Part shown: piece by piece, positions 1 through 9,510 of the stretch
How positions within the stretch are numbered: the first letter of the stretch is position 1
Layout of the letters: the number at the start of each line of letters is the position of its first letter
Assembly: GCA_031216915.1 (NCBI GenBank)
Contig: CM062291.1
Coordinates: forward strand, 39,131,621-39,195,620
DNA: 64,000 bases
Source of the DNA: Pictodentalium vernedei
Lineage: Eukaryota > Mollusca > Scaphopoda > Dentaliida > Dentaliidae
Reading direction: 5' to 3'
Notes under the pieces: model-generated
Seen by the model: only the letters and a program-made list of their open reading frames with translations
The model's database searches: none
Told to the model about the DNA's origin: nothing
Translations under genes and position numbers: made by a program

Positions 1-86
1 ACCCAAACACCACCTTCACGCCGGACGACGGACGACGGACGAAAAGTGATCAGAAAAGCTCACCCTGACTTTCAGTCAGGTGAGCT
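1..86. repeat. end of an unidentified dispersed repeat
   Basis: This stretch has a short run of GGACGAC units followed by 'aaaagtgatc' and a small hairpin (gctcacc..., ggtgagct). A related stretch occurs near 50,724-50,772. It is the left flank of the DIRS fragment that starts near 87. No coding potential is seen. Confidence 0.4.
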
Positions 87-860
87 AACAATGAGTGTAA
101 AAACACTAAAATAAGACTCCAGGCACCCAGGCCCGAAATCAGTTACCAAAAATACACTATCTGATGCAAAACAGAGACTTCCAGGGAAGAAACTGCAGAA
201 CATCAGATGGTAGATGCAGAACACAACGCCTAACCACCCGTAGGTGAAGACGTAAACATGGGGAAAGAACAGAATTCATTCTGTTATTCAGCTAAAACTC
301 CCAAGAAAATTTAGTAATAATAATTACAAAAACTATGCCAAAAGCATGGGAGAATAGCAAGGGGGAACTTAAAGGACAGGGGGAGAGGAAAACACTTAAA
401 AAAAAAAAACAGTGTAACTAAATAATCAGAATGACAACAAAATGGCTGCTGCCTTGAAAATAGGTAACTTAACATAATTTCATTAAAAAATTTTAAGTTA
501 CAGCCCTGATAATATTCTGTCACACATTCTTTTCCTCTCCTCCTTCTCTATCCTCCTTAGAATCACCATTTCACTAATATTTATGTGTCTGGCATCATTT
601 AAACTGAGATTTATAAGCACAAAGATCAGTCAGATGTTAACTGATGAAGGGCCAAACTTAGAATGATTAATGGCGCCAATTTCGGAACGTCCTTGACACT
701 GCGCATGCGCAGTAGGGGCGAAGTGTGGAGGGCCTTTCAGGACATGTTTTCTTTAGTTTTAGATGCAAATTTTGGGGATTGGGGGGCAAAATTTGTGTTT
801 GGCCCTATATTTTAAGAGTTAGCACCAGCTATGTCTGGGTCATTGGTACAGTATAAAAAT
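87..860 (-). mobile_element. DIRS fragment E: 5' untranslated region plus terminal repeat only
   Basis: The segment matches, almost base for base, the right-hand ends of DIRS copies B (about 24,596-25,362) and D (about 60,178-60,945). It holds the 5' untranslated leader and the complete terminal inverted repeat, ending in the family terminus 'gtataaaaat'. It carries the B/D-type diagnostic bases ('agctatgtctggg') rather than the A/C type. No ORF1 sequence is present, so it is truncated or cut off at its left side near 87. The terminal repeat contains the palindrome actgcgcatgcgcagt at 698-713. Its orientation is the same as the laminin gene. Confidence 0.85.
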
Positions 861-991
861 ATTCAAGCACTTTTCATTTGAGTGGGAACACTTGGATTGG
901 TCTTCTGTCAAGAAATGAATATAGAATAGCTGACGTCTCTGAACTGGCATGGAATATACTATCAGCGTACAAATGGGTTTTTTTTTCTTAC

Positions 992-1114
992 CTGCTGATG
1001 TTTGATTCCATTTTCCAAAAGATTTTCTGAAGAATTTTTCTGTTTTTGTATATCATCCAGCAACTCATCATTCTGCAGTAATAATTCCTCAGCCTGGGCT
1101 TTAAGACTGGCAGC
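992..1114 (-). CDS. LAMC1: laminin gamma chain, coiled-coil exon (sixth in window)
   Basis: This 123-bp exon encodes 41 residues, beginning AASLKAQAEELLLQ and ending ENGIKHQQ. It is charged, heptad-like and rich in Gln, Glu, Leu and Lys, as expected for the laminin coiled-coil rod that assembles alpha, beta and gamma chains in the basement membrane. It follows directly on the MEIKNE end of the previous exon (11213-11390) in phase 0. Both match the order of vertebrate laminin gamma-1 as I remember it (a KMEAENLEQL-like stretch followed by a KNLLEKGKTEQQ-like one). The acceptor is TTACAG at 1115-1120 and the donor is CAG/GTAAGAAA at 991. NSS is a possible N-glycosylation site. The open reading frame that overlaps it at 988-1173 is in the wrong frame. 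Confidence 0.85.
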
Positions 1115-1176
1115 CTGTAATAAGGAAAGACTGTACACTTAACTAAATGATGGATGGACCAACATTTTTTCACCCT

Positions 1177-1427
1177 TTAACTGGTAGAGTGCTGGAAGCC
1201 CTATTTTGGGCTTTACCAAAAGTGACAGGCAATAACTGTCTGTAGCTACATTCTGCCTGAGGAAGCCTTTATTGTCCCTGATATGAATCAGATTTTTAAT
1301 ACAATACCTTGCTCTCTGACATTTAATAGGATAGTGCCTATAAGGCACTATCCAATTAAATGTTATAGAGCAGTATATGATGAGCTTTGATTTGTTTTCA
1401 GAAAAAACTCGGCACTTTACCAGTTAA
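1177..1427. mobile_element. palindromic MITE, TTAACTGGTAGAGTGC family (copy 1)
   Basis: The element has inverted ends TTAACTGGTAGAGTGCT and its complement ending CCAGTTAA. Its centre is an inverted repeat around 1332-1352 ('atagtgcctataaggcactat'). It is about 250 bp. Copies occur at 16113-16362, 38933-39182 and 41853-42102, with pieces at about 28,015-28,126 and 44,725-45,611. TTAA at both outer edges is the target preferred by piggyBac transposases, so a piggyBac-derived MITE is the best guess. It has no coding capacity. Confidence 0.75.
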
Positions 1428-1689
1428 CCAACCTGAATAGCCAGTTGTCAACTGCAAAAGAATTTGTTGAATAACCATTTTCATTTTTGGCCTCAAAAAC
1501 AGCTGATGACGTATTATTGGAATGAGCTCAACAAGCTCAACAAGTTATATGTGATGTTTTTGACACAGAAAACAAAATAACCCCCCAAAAAAGTTAAATG
1601 GAAATTTTTGTAAATAGCAATAACAGGTTCTTGCCATTATGTTGGGTAAAGGGTTAAGAAACTGAAGGCATCATAATAACACTTTACCC
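1428..1689. other. intron sequence without recognised feature
   Basis: AT-rich intron. I see no exon, element end or strong repeat here. The stretch near 1,640-1,660 ('gttgggtaaagggttaag') resembles one end of the TTAACCCTTTACCC MITE family and may be a remnant. Confidence 0.4.
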
Positions 1690-2065
1690 GGCCGTTTATT
1701 TGTCAGTTCTCAGGTAAGAAGGCCTTGAATAGACTTGTTCTTCCAAATGCCTCGTTATCCCCTCATCACTTCTCTCTTCCCAACACCCTGAGACAAACAG
1801 CTTGATGACATCCCATACCCCATTCTTCCCAATCTCACCGATAAGTATATGCATCCTTTCCTTTGTGTCACCTACTAACCATATGTCCATTATTCTCCCA
1901 TCCCACTTTTCAATCATAATCCTGGTGAATGTTCTTCTGTTAGACTGGTATTTTTGACATTCTAATTAACAGAAAGTGTTCCAGAGTCTTCACTATGCCT
2001 GAACTACCTATTTGGCACTCCTTTTCATTGAATTTAGGAGGACATGCTGACAGTAGGCAAATCAT
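1690..2065 (-). pseudogene. decayed non-LTR retrotransposon, ORF2 C-terminal remnant
   Basis: On the minus strand, two overlapping frames joined by a small frameshift near 1,960 read a KTLEHFLL motif and then ECQKYQSNRRTFTRIMIE, continuing as a 73-codon open frame to 1696. A Cys-containing 'ETLEHFLLECPKY'-like stretch followed by a helical tail is typical of the C-terminal end of many invertebrate LINE ORF2 proteins. Stops and the frameshift make it non-functional. The assignment rests on this motif alone; no reverse transcriptase core is present in the window beside it. Confidence 0.4.
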
Positions 2066-2229
2066 CTGGGAAGGGATTTCTAGTCAAGTCTTGGCTGCCT
2101 GTTTTGAGTAGAAATCACAGCTAAACAACCAGACATGTACATGTTGTAGTCTTTTGGGAATTCAAGACAATTTCCCAGACCCCTAAGGGTAAGCAAAACT
2201 TAAAAGTCACTTCTTTCCTGAAAATGAAT

Positions 2230-3180
2230 ACTTCAACAGCTTCAACAACAAGGGCAATGCAAAGTGTGTGCCAATGCCCTCGACCCATCAAAAATTTTCT
2301 AAGTTGAAAGTGTGAAAAAGGGTCATAACTCTGGAAAAAAATGTGGAAGAAACTCAAGCTATACAGGTATTGTTCCCCCATGATGCTCTATTACAACACC
2401 AAATATCATTCAAATCAGAGAAGTAGTGGCAAGGAGAAATGTTGGGACTGATGGACGGACAGAGGACTCCACAAGATTCCCCTTCGACTTTTCAAGTCAA
2501 GGGCAAAACATCTGATTTGTGTTAGCAAAAGAATGCCATTGTTGAGCTCATTGTCAATGGTATTTGGTAGAATGACACAAGAAGAACTTATTCTGTATTT
2601 TCCTGATGTAAATTTACCATTGGTATTATCAGTAAATCTCAAGTCAGATACAGAATACTAAACCAATACCTTGGTTTGCCCACCTAAAAATACCAAAACC
2701 GATACCAAACTCAAAATTCCAATGCAGCCCATCTCTGGGATGCAGGATGACAACACATGTACCTCTGACTGACTTTCAGTTAGGTGAGCCAGAGAATAAA
2801 ATCTCAAATTTTTAGATAATTTATTTACTGTTCATATGCATATAACAAGGGCAAAGCAAAGTGTGGGCCACTTCACCCGACCTGAAGTAGCCTTAAAGGT
2901 ATTGTGGGACATATTTTTTTTTAAATTTCAAGTCGAAAAAGTGAAAAAAGGGCCATAACTCTGGTGAAAATTACTGGACAGAGCCCGTTCCTTGTGTATA
3001 TCTGTTCCCCCATTCAGGTCTATTAGAATACCATAGGAGATCGAAATCTGAACAATGGTTTTGAAATTACAATGCAAAATGTTTGTTTGGACAGACGGAT
3101 GGACAGACAGACGGATAGATAGACGGCAGGCTTCACTAGATACCCCTGAATCCTCCTTTGGAGGTTTAGGGCATAATTAA
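2230..3180. repeat. two diverged copies of a dispersed intron repeat
   Basis: About 2,238-2,510 and about 2,845-3,180 share the order: 'aacaagggcaa..gcaaagtgtg', 'gggccataactctgg', '..gttcccccat..', then a purine-rich 'ggacggacag' microsatellite and a 'gggcataatta' end. A third copy is at about 16,895-17,195. Neither has coding potential. The microsatellite block at 3,090-3,130 is (GGACAGAC)-like. Confidence 0.6.
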
Positions 3181-3506
3181 GAGGACCGATTACAGTACAG
3201 CCATCGTGGATGGGGCAAAATCAATGGGTGGGCAGCATTTGGGGAGCTATATAAAAAGCACTTTTGGTGAGTTAATAGCATGATTTCCATACTATTATGT
3301 TTCTTTGATCCATTTAAAATACAGAATTTCTTGACACTTTTAATTATCTGATTGAGGGCTATATTATTTTTGGTGGTCGGAATATATTCAAAATTTGTTT
3401 TATAGGGGAGTGCCCACAGACCCTCTCCAATAATTTGTAATAGTACAAATTTATATGAACAAAATATTACTTGCGTTTGACTAAATATGAAACATGAGCA
3501 AGGAAA
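3181..3506. other. intron sequence without recognised feature
   Basis: AT-rich left flank of DIRS copy A. I see nothing definable. It ends 'gagcaaggaaa' directly before the DIRS terminus. Confidence 0.4.
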
Positions 3507-3545
3507 GTTAAAAAATTTATAGTAATTTATATATTTTTTATACTT

Positions 3546-3734
3546 ACCAATGACCCAGACTTAGCTGGTGCTAACTCTAACAAAACCAGGGCCAAACACA
3601 AATTTTGCCCCCCAATCCCCAAAATTTGCATCCAAAACAAAAAGAAATCATGTCCTAAAGGACCTCCATACTACGCCTCTACTGCGCATGCGCAGTGACG
3701 CAGACGTCCCAAAATTGGCGCCAATTATCATTCT
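3546..3734. repeat. DIRS A, left inverted terminal repeat
   Basis: This 189-bp segment is the reverse complement of 10382-10564. By eye the two differ by one substitution (aaaattgg against gaaattgg) and by a 6-bp deletion on the right that removes the centre of the palindrome actgcgcatgcgcagt (intact here at 3681-3696). The outermost 39 bases of the element (3507-3545) lie outside the repeat. Confidence 0.85.
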
Positions 3735-3810
3735 TACTGGCAGTGCCTGGTCAGCGCTATGTACTCAGCGGGGAGGCAAGAGTTCCCAACTCCAGGGAAG
3801 GCCATCCCCG

Positions 3811-3898
3811 TCTGGGTCATTGGTAAGTATAAAAAATATATAAATTACTATAAATTTTTTAACATTTTTATACTGTACCAATGACCCAGACTTAGCTG
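3811..3898. repeat. DIRS A, internal complementary region
   Basis: Bases 3811-3863 are the reverse complement of the element's left end (3507-3559). Bases from 3864 on are the reverse complement of its right end. The two are joined as 'ttttttaac/atttttatac'. This is the ICR of DIRS elements, the template that lets the two ends be joined into a circle. It fixes the termini: the left end begins GTTAAAAAAT and the right end finishes TATAAAAAT. Confidence 0.88.
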
Positions 3899-4494
3899 AA
3901 TAGTAAACAGGCTGGAGGGCCTAGGACATAGAGGAAAATCCAATAAGCTCAACTATATAGTAAAGAGGTAACCCCTTAAGGAGAAAAGGAGTATTAGGCT
4001 TTACATGTATCTTTCTTATTTAATATTAAATTAGAAAGATACACTACCCTTAATAATTGAGCACAATAACATTCATGTTCTCTATTAACATCCAGTATAT
4101 CCCTTATACTAATTATTTTTAAAGTAAGCCAATAAATAAAGTAGTCCAGAGAAATGAGACTCTTTATAGTCATTTAAAAGTGTCCGAGTATTGTATATTA
4201 AAGCCCGTTTGACACTTGACATATACAAATGCTTCACACCGAGCTACACTTTAAAAATAAGACATGAATGAATTTTAACATTAATATTACACTTTAAAAC
4301 CATCCCGGAAGCGACTCAGAAATACTGACTTGGAGGAGGCATTCCCTTGCTTTTCACTATAAAGCAGGTGACCTAAGGGAACACCCGCCCCCCCCCCCCC
4401 CCCTTCCCCTGGGTCAAATAGCCCAGAGCGAAGAGGGCAGCCGGACGGAGTCACTGCCGGAACAGAAAGCCTGCATAACCATAGTTGCAACTGT
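3899..4494 (-). other. DIRS A, region between recombinase ORF and ICR, with homopolymer
   Basis: This is the untranslated 3' part of the element. It contains a run of 16 C at 4388-4403 (poly-G on the coding strand) followed by 'cccctgggtcaaatagccca'. The same tract is in B (19227-19238), C (29073-29086) and D (54404-54422), with different lengths. A short inverted repeat 'tagaaagatacat' lies at about 4,005-4,045. No conserved protein is seen. Confidence 0.6.
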
Positions 4495-5600
4495 TTAGTG
4501 GACGACATTCTGAGCAACAGATAACGGACCTAAACAATGCAGGTCTCCAGAAATGGACTCAATATTTCTGAGATAAAAATTCGTAAATGTGGATGGCTGA
4601 GACCAATAAGCAGCCTTCATTAAATCTGTAATAGCAACACTATCAGCATAAGCCCAGGAAGTAGAAAGAGCTCTTACTTCATGAGCGGAAATCTTAAGCA
4701 CAGACTGCTGAGAAGAAGATAAACTCTCATAAGCAGTACGGATAGTTAATTGAATCCATCTAGCAATAGAATGGACCGAAATGTCCCTTCTATTAGGCAT
4801 CAAAGACAGAAAGAAACGTTTCCATCCCTTTCTGATAAACTGAGATCTCTGTTTATAGATACGTAACGCTCTAACAGGACAGAGTAAAGGCCTACGCCCG
4901 TCTGAAGACGGAAGAGCCTTAATAACTATAGGTTCCGGATATTTATTAGGAGCCTGATTCTTTGCTAAAAAACCCACATTAGTAGTGAAGGTGATAGTGT
5001 TCCCGACACTACGATAGTGAGAATCATCCACCGACAGTGCATGAAGCTCACTGGCTCTTCTAGCAGAAGAGAAAGCTAAGAGAAAAGCTGTCTTAAGATA
5101 AGAATTTGAAATCTACCGTCCCAAGAGGTTCAAATGGCTTTTCCTTCAATTTAAGAAGAACCCAAGCTAAATTCCACTTAGGAATTAATCTAAGAGTTCT
5201 GGGTCTATTTATCGAAAAGTTTCTAACCAACTTAGATAAAGAGACATTAGATCCAATTTGTAAACTATCATGATGTGCATAGGTATCAGATAACATAGAC
5301 CTATAACCCTTTATAGTAACAGGCTGCAGTTTGATTTCGTCAAACAAGTATACTAGAAAGTTTGCAATGTCTGGTATAGAGGGATCGAATATATCTACAG
5401 AATGATCCCTACACCAACGACGAAAAACCTTCCACTTAGCCGCATAGTTTAGCGAAGAGGAGGTCCTCCTACAGTTAGAAATCGCGTCCACTGCTCGTCC
5501 TGTAAAGTGTTTGCCATGCAAGAAGGACCGAACAACGGAAAAACGTGAAGGTTGAGACCATGCGGGTTGTGAAGGAGTTGGCGCGATTTCCCCTGCGAAA
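4495..5600 (-). pseudogene. DIRS A tyrosine recombinase, frameshifted
   Basis: The recombinase domain of DIRS elements inserts the circular cDNA into the genome. The N-terminal part reads in the frame that ends at 5093 (RFSVVRSFLHGKHFTGRAVD, then GTVDFKFLS) and stops there. The rest resumes in the 4495-5031 frame (DDSHYRSVGNT to SVAQNVVH). Copy C reads straight through as FKFLSYKTAF, so A lost two bases (TA) near 5,096. The catalytic HEVR box (about 4,668-4,688) and the Tyr of FTNFYLRN (about 4,585) are present, but the first catalytic Arg (SSARRVSEL) sits in the gap between the two frames. It is non-functional unless frameshifting rescues it. This frame continues open upstream to 6457 without recognisable domains. 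Confidence 0.85.
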
Positions 5601-7733
5601 GAAGATCCTCCCGTGAAGGAAGCTTTCGCGGTAGGTCCCACAACAGACACCTGAGTAGATTTATCCACGGTCTCTGTGGCGACAGAGATGCTACCAACAG
5701 AATCTTGCATTGAGATTGTTTTATCTTTAGCAATACTTGTTGAATTAACGGCGCTGGAGGATACGCATATCCTATCATTCCGTCCCAAGGGATCGACAGA
5801 GCGTCTACTGCAAATGCTCTTGGATCCGGACACGGAGACACATACATCTGCAACTGATTGTTGAGATGTGTCGCAAATAAGTCTATCATTGGCCGTTCCC
5901 ATTGGTAGCAAATCTGATTGAATACTTGTTTGTTGAGAGTCCATTCCGACGGCAACAAGCGACCCTTTCGTGAAAAGGAGTCTGCTAGCACATTCAGATG
6001 ACCCGGTATGTGACGGACCGAAAGAAGAACGTGATGTTCTAGCGCAAACAGAAGGATTCTTTCTGTTAGATTGAACAACGGAACTGAATGAGTGCCTCCC
6101 TGATTCCGTATATACGCCACTACTGTCGTATTGTCGGATAGGATTTGGACATGAGCATTGTGAATAATGTCCATCCAGTGACGTAACGCAAGCCAAATTG
6201 ACATCATTTCCTTGATGTTTATGTGCTTGCACAGGAACTGCGGATCCCAAAGACCCTGGCATCTCGAATCTGTTGGGATTAATGATGCACCCCAACCTGT
6301 TTGACTGGCATCCGTCATAATGGTAAAACTCGGATCCGGCAACTGCAGCGGAACTCCCTGAGTTAACCACTGAATGTTTGCCCAAGTCTGAATCTCTTGT
6401 TTCACTTGATCTGACAAGAGAACGTCTACGTCGAGCGAATGAATTTTCACACTCCAATTCTGAGTCAAGAAAATTTGAAGAGGACGTGTGCGATCGGAAT
6501 GAGATCCGCGGCGGCTCCGCACAGACCTATCAGTCTCATAAATTCTCTCGCTGTGACTTTGTCTGCGTGCAGACAATAGCGAGCGTAACAACTGACTAAT
6601 TTTGCTCTGGTTAACGGCAGACGAACGAGATTGTTGTGCGTCTCGAAGCTCATTCCCAGATGAGTGAATGACTTGGACGGCACCAGATCCGACTTCTCCT
6701 CGTTTACTATAAAACCGAGACGTCGGAGCAATAGAAGAAGATTCTGAACATCGTTCTGAAGCGTTAACTCGTTGCCGTACCTCTGAAGAATGTCGTCCAG
6801 GTAGGCCGACGTTACCGCAGACGAATGAGCTCGGAAATAGATCATTACCGAGTTCATTACCCGAGTGAAAGCCCAGGGTGCTAGATTCAATCCGAAGCAC
6901 ATCGCCCGGAATTGATACACCACTCCTAGGACTGCAAAGCGTAGGTACTTTCGGAATGTCGGATGTACCATGACGTGAAAGTACGCATCTTTGAGATCTA
7001 TGCTTGATGCATAATCGTTCACCCGAATACTCGCTCTGACCGACCGAATCGTCTCCATATAAAACTTCGGAGCGACGATCAGCTTGTTTATCCAGCTCAA
7101 ATCTATGACTGGACGGAACGAGCCGTCTGGTTTCGGAACCAGAAACAGATGGCTGTAGAATCCCGGAGATTCCTGGTTTTCTACGACCTCTACCGCGTTC
7201 TTCATTAAAAGAGACTGCACCTCTGATAACAGAGCGTCTCTTTTCTGCGGATTTGACGGAAGATGAGTCCACTTTGGACTTCGAGTTAATGGAGGCTTTC
7301 GTTTGAAGGATATCTTTAGACCTTCCGAAGTCACTCCTCTCACCCAAGGGTCGTCCGTAATCGACGCCCATTCTTGTGAAAAGCTCGACAACCTTCCGCC
7401 AACTGGTACGCGATAGAGGTTTAAGCCATCACCTCCTGGACCTGCGGTAGGAGAAACCACGTCCTCCACGACCCGCACCTCGCCCCGTCGACCTCGGGGC
7501 GTCCGACCGATTGTCCCGGCCCGAAGGACGTCCCGAACGAGAGTCGCTACCCTGACGGTCTCTCGAATAAGACCAAGAGGACGCACCGGAACCTCTCTTG
7601 GGCACATTAGACCCAGAAGTGCCTGTCTTATTCTTGTCTGCTGTATCCGACTTCTTAGAAGCAGATTTGAACAACAGAGAATCCGAAGCTTTCTTTGTAA
7701 TTTTATCATAAATAGCAGAAAGCTTGCCGTCAA
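5449..7733 (-). pseudogene. DIRS A reverse transcriptase-RNase H-methyltransferase-like ORF, frameshifted
   Basis: The RT half is open from 7733 to 6465 with all core motifs: FLVPKPDGSFRPVIDL, SIDLKDAYFHV (catalytic Asp), LNLAPWAFTRVM and AYLDDILQ (YLDD box). After CGAAADLIPI the frame is lost because 10 bases present in copy C are missing between 6492 and 6493. The RNase H part (MTDASQTGWG, LSDNTTVVAY, HIPGHLNVLADS) and the DLFATHLNN...YAYPPAP segment continue to 5449 in another frame. The DLFAT...PP segment fits the Dam-like adenine methyltransferase (MT) domain known from DIRS1-like elements. This is a broken copy of the intact gene at 30142-32457. Confidence 0.88.
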
Positions 7734-9510
7734 AGAGAAGTTCTCCGGAGACCGAAGCGACTCTAAGAGAGTTCTTCACCTTAGTATCCACTAGTGTGGA
7801 TGTAGCTAGGGCTGCGTCACGTCTAACCAACTCCAGATTTGCCACTGAAAGGGCGGAGTTACACGTGGAATAAGCTACTGCCCTTGAAAGAAGTCTTAAA
7901 GAGGATTGTATATCCTGAAACTCTTTCCCTTGAAGGCGCAGAGATAACACCTTAGTAAGGTGATCTGCGTAAGATAAAGCATCTAAATTGGCTCTGTTAG
8001 ACGCAATAGCTGTTTCCAACACCGCGGTTGGAATAGAAGCCGACGACGGTAATGATAGCTCTAAGTCTTCCGCCTCGTCGTCCATACGCAGAGGAACTCT
8101 CGGGATACCCTGTCCTGCCGTATCGAATTTATTCCTTGCATTAATGAAAGGCAGGTTGAGAGTATTAGCGGACAAGAAACCTGCTTTCCCCGTCTTGGAA
8201 GCAAGTTTAAATATAGCGTCGTTCAATAATTCAAATGTTCTTGCAACATTATTGGACTGCGACGGAAACTCGGGAGCGATGTCCCTGAACCGCTCCAAAA
8301 ATTCAGAGTCCAATGACGCTATAATCCTCTTGTCCGGAACCGCAGCAGTCTGGCCCGACGGAACAACCTGAGGGAGAAAGTGCCGGATGAAGTCCACGGC
8401 AGCTTTATGTTGTTCCGAAAGGGATAGCTCCAAATCATCCGTATCCCTTTCACCATCCGGTCGGACCTCATGATGTTCCCGGTCGTCCGCTCCCGATGCT
8501 TCGGCGGAGCGTACCGACCCAGCGCCGTCGGATAATTCTCGATCAGACACCGTTTCTGTCGGCTGCTGGGATGCTGCGATAAGCTGTGCTATCTGCACAA
8601 GAATGTCCGGCGTCGAGACCTGCGGAGGCGCAGTCTTTCGCTGCTTCGCAGAGGGCAGCTCCGCATCAGATGGCTCCCGCATACTTTTCCTATGCGAACG
8701 TCCGGAGTCCATCGGTCTCGAATCCCTGGCTGCCGGATGGTGTGACCTGGTCGCCGAAGAATCCTTGATCGGCGAAGCTGGTAATATATCGGCGGTCACG
8801 CAGCCAAGGTGCGGTCGTGTGCACTGACGAGAAGAGGAAGCCTCAGCAGTCTCCGCGGACTGCCTATACAACGGAGCGTCCCGAGCGACGGACGTATGCT
8901 CCGCTAGCGACACATTTTGTACCACAACATCTGGTCCCAGATGTTGTTGTTTGAGAGAGGGGCCTCTCTCGCTCGTGGCCCGGCTGGACCTGGACGAGCT
9001 AGGAACCGGACTCAAAGGCTTCCCCCGTTCTCGCTTACTATCCGCCGTCACTGGGTGTGCATCTATTATGTTTATAGTGCTCGCATCACCCAAAATTTCC
9101 TCCTGGACCGCATCGGACGAACCCGGCTGCCGAACCATTCGGTGAATGGACGCTACACAGGGCGAGCTAGCGGACGACATTTGTCTAATCTCCATGAGCA
9201 CTTTTGCCGCTAGCTCTGAATTCATTTGTGACGACGGACGCACACTTGTAGAAGATAACATGGAAACATCACCCTGTTCTTGTTCCTCTGAAATAGAAAC
9301 TGAGAGAGTAGAGTGACCTTGCGGAGAAAGAGCCGGCATAGCCCTTTCTCCAGAAACAACATATCGTGGCACACTTTTCCAATGTTTCTCATCCCAATAT
9401 TCACATATAGGACAGGGATTAATGCGAGAACACTGACTACAATTAATACAATGATCATGAAAGTCAGAGGAAGATTTCTTCCTATTACAATTTGAACAAT
9501 GTCCCTTCAT
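7429..9510 (-). CDS. DIRS A ORF1 (Gag-like, nucleic-acid-binding)
   Basis: This open frame has 693 codons from the first ATG at 9510 (MKGHCSNCNRKK). The frame is open 17 codons further up, but without an ATG. The N-terminus has closely spaced cysteines (CSNCN, CINCSQCSR, NPCPICEYW) that look like a small zinc-binding module. The middle is Ser- and charge-rich and probably disordered. A more ordered segment follows (FIRHFLPQVV to SLRLLSRAVAYSTC), and the C-terminus is Arg/Gly-rich (GRGAGRGGRGFSYRRSRR), as in RNA-binding Gag-like proteins. ORF1 of DIRS elements is assumed to package the RNA; I see no enzymatic motif. It overlaps the RT frame by about 300 bases. The ORF is intact although the downstream genes are broken. 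Confidence 0.8.
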   Translation of the reverse strand: MKGHCSNCNRKKSSSDFHDHCINCSQCSRINPCPICEYWDEKHWKSVPRYVVSGERAMPALSPQGHSTLSVSISEEQEQGDVSMLSSTSVRPSSQMNSELAAKVLMEIRQMSSASSPCVASIHRMVRQPGSSDAVQEEILGDASTINIIDAHPVTADSKRERGKPLSPVPSSSRSSRATSERGPSLKQQHLGPDVVVQNVSLAEHTSVARDAPLYRQSAETAEASSSRQCTRPHLGCVTADILPASPIKDSSATRSHHPAARDSRPMDSGRSHRKSMREPSDAELPSAKQRKTAPPQVSTPDILVQIAQLIAASQQPTETVSDRELSDGAGSVRSAEASGADDREHHEVRPDGERDTDDLELSLSEQHKAAVDFIRHFLPQVVPSGQTAAVPDKRIIASLDSEFLERFRDIAPEFPSQSNNVARTFELLNDAIFKLASKTGKAGFLSANTLNLPFINARNKFDTAGQGIPRVPLRMDDEAEDLELSLPSSASIPTAVLETAIASNRANLDALSYADHLTKVLSLRLQGKEFQDIQSSLRLLSRAVAYSTCNSALSVANLELVRRDAALATSTLVDTKVKNSLRVASVSGELLFDGKLSAIYDKITKKASDSLLFKSASKKSDTADKNKTGTSGSNVPKRGSGASSWSYSRDRQGSDSRSGRPSGRDNRSDAPRSTGRGAGRGGRGFSYRRSRR
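8924..8971. other. two adjacent hairpins inside DIRS ORF1 (copy A)
   Basis: The stem acaacatctgg/ccagatgttgt (8924-8947) is followed by gagagagg/cctctctc (8953-8970). The same pair is in C (about 33,650-33,696), B (about 23,660-23,710) and D (about 59,245-59,295, with a more diverged version at 57,975-58,020). In the diverged version the loop of the second stem changes (gg to aa) while the 9-bp stem is kept. Confidence 0.6.

Noticed and set aside
988-1173. 61-codon open frame over the laminin exon
   Set aside because: It is in another frame than the spliced one; the real exon is 992-1114.
4495-5031. phage-type integrase or prophage
   Set aside because: The recombinase sits with RT, RNase H, ITRs and ICR, which defines a DIRS element.
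7988-8371. 127-codon plus-strand frame in DIRS A, and the 252-codon plus-strand frame at 33111-33869
   Set aside because: Antisense shadows of ORF1; low-complexity Ser-rich translation, no conserved domain.
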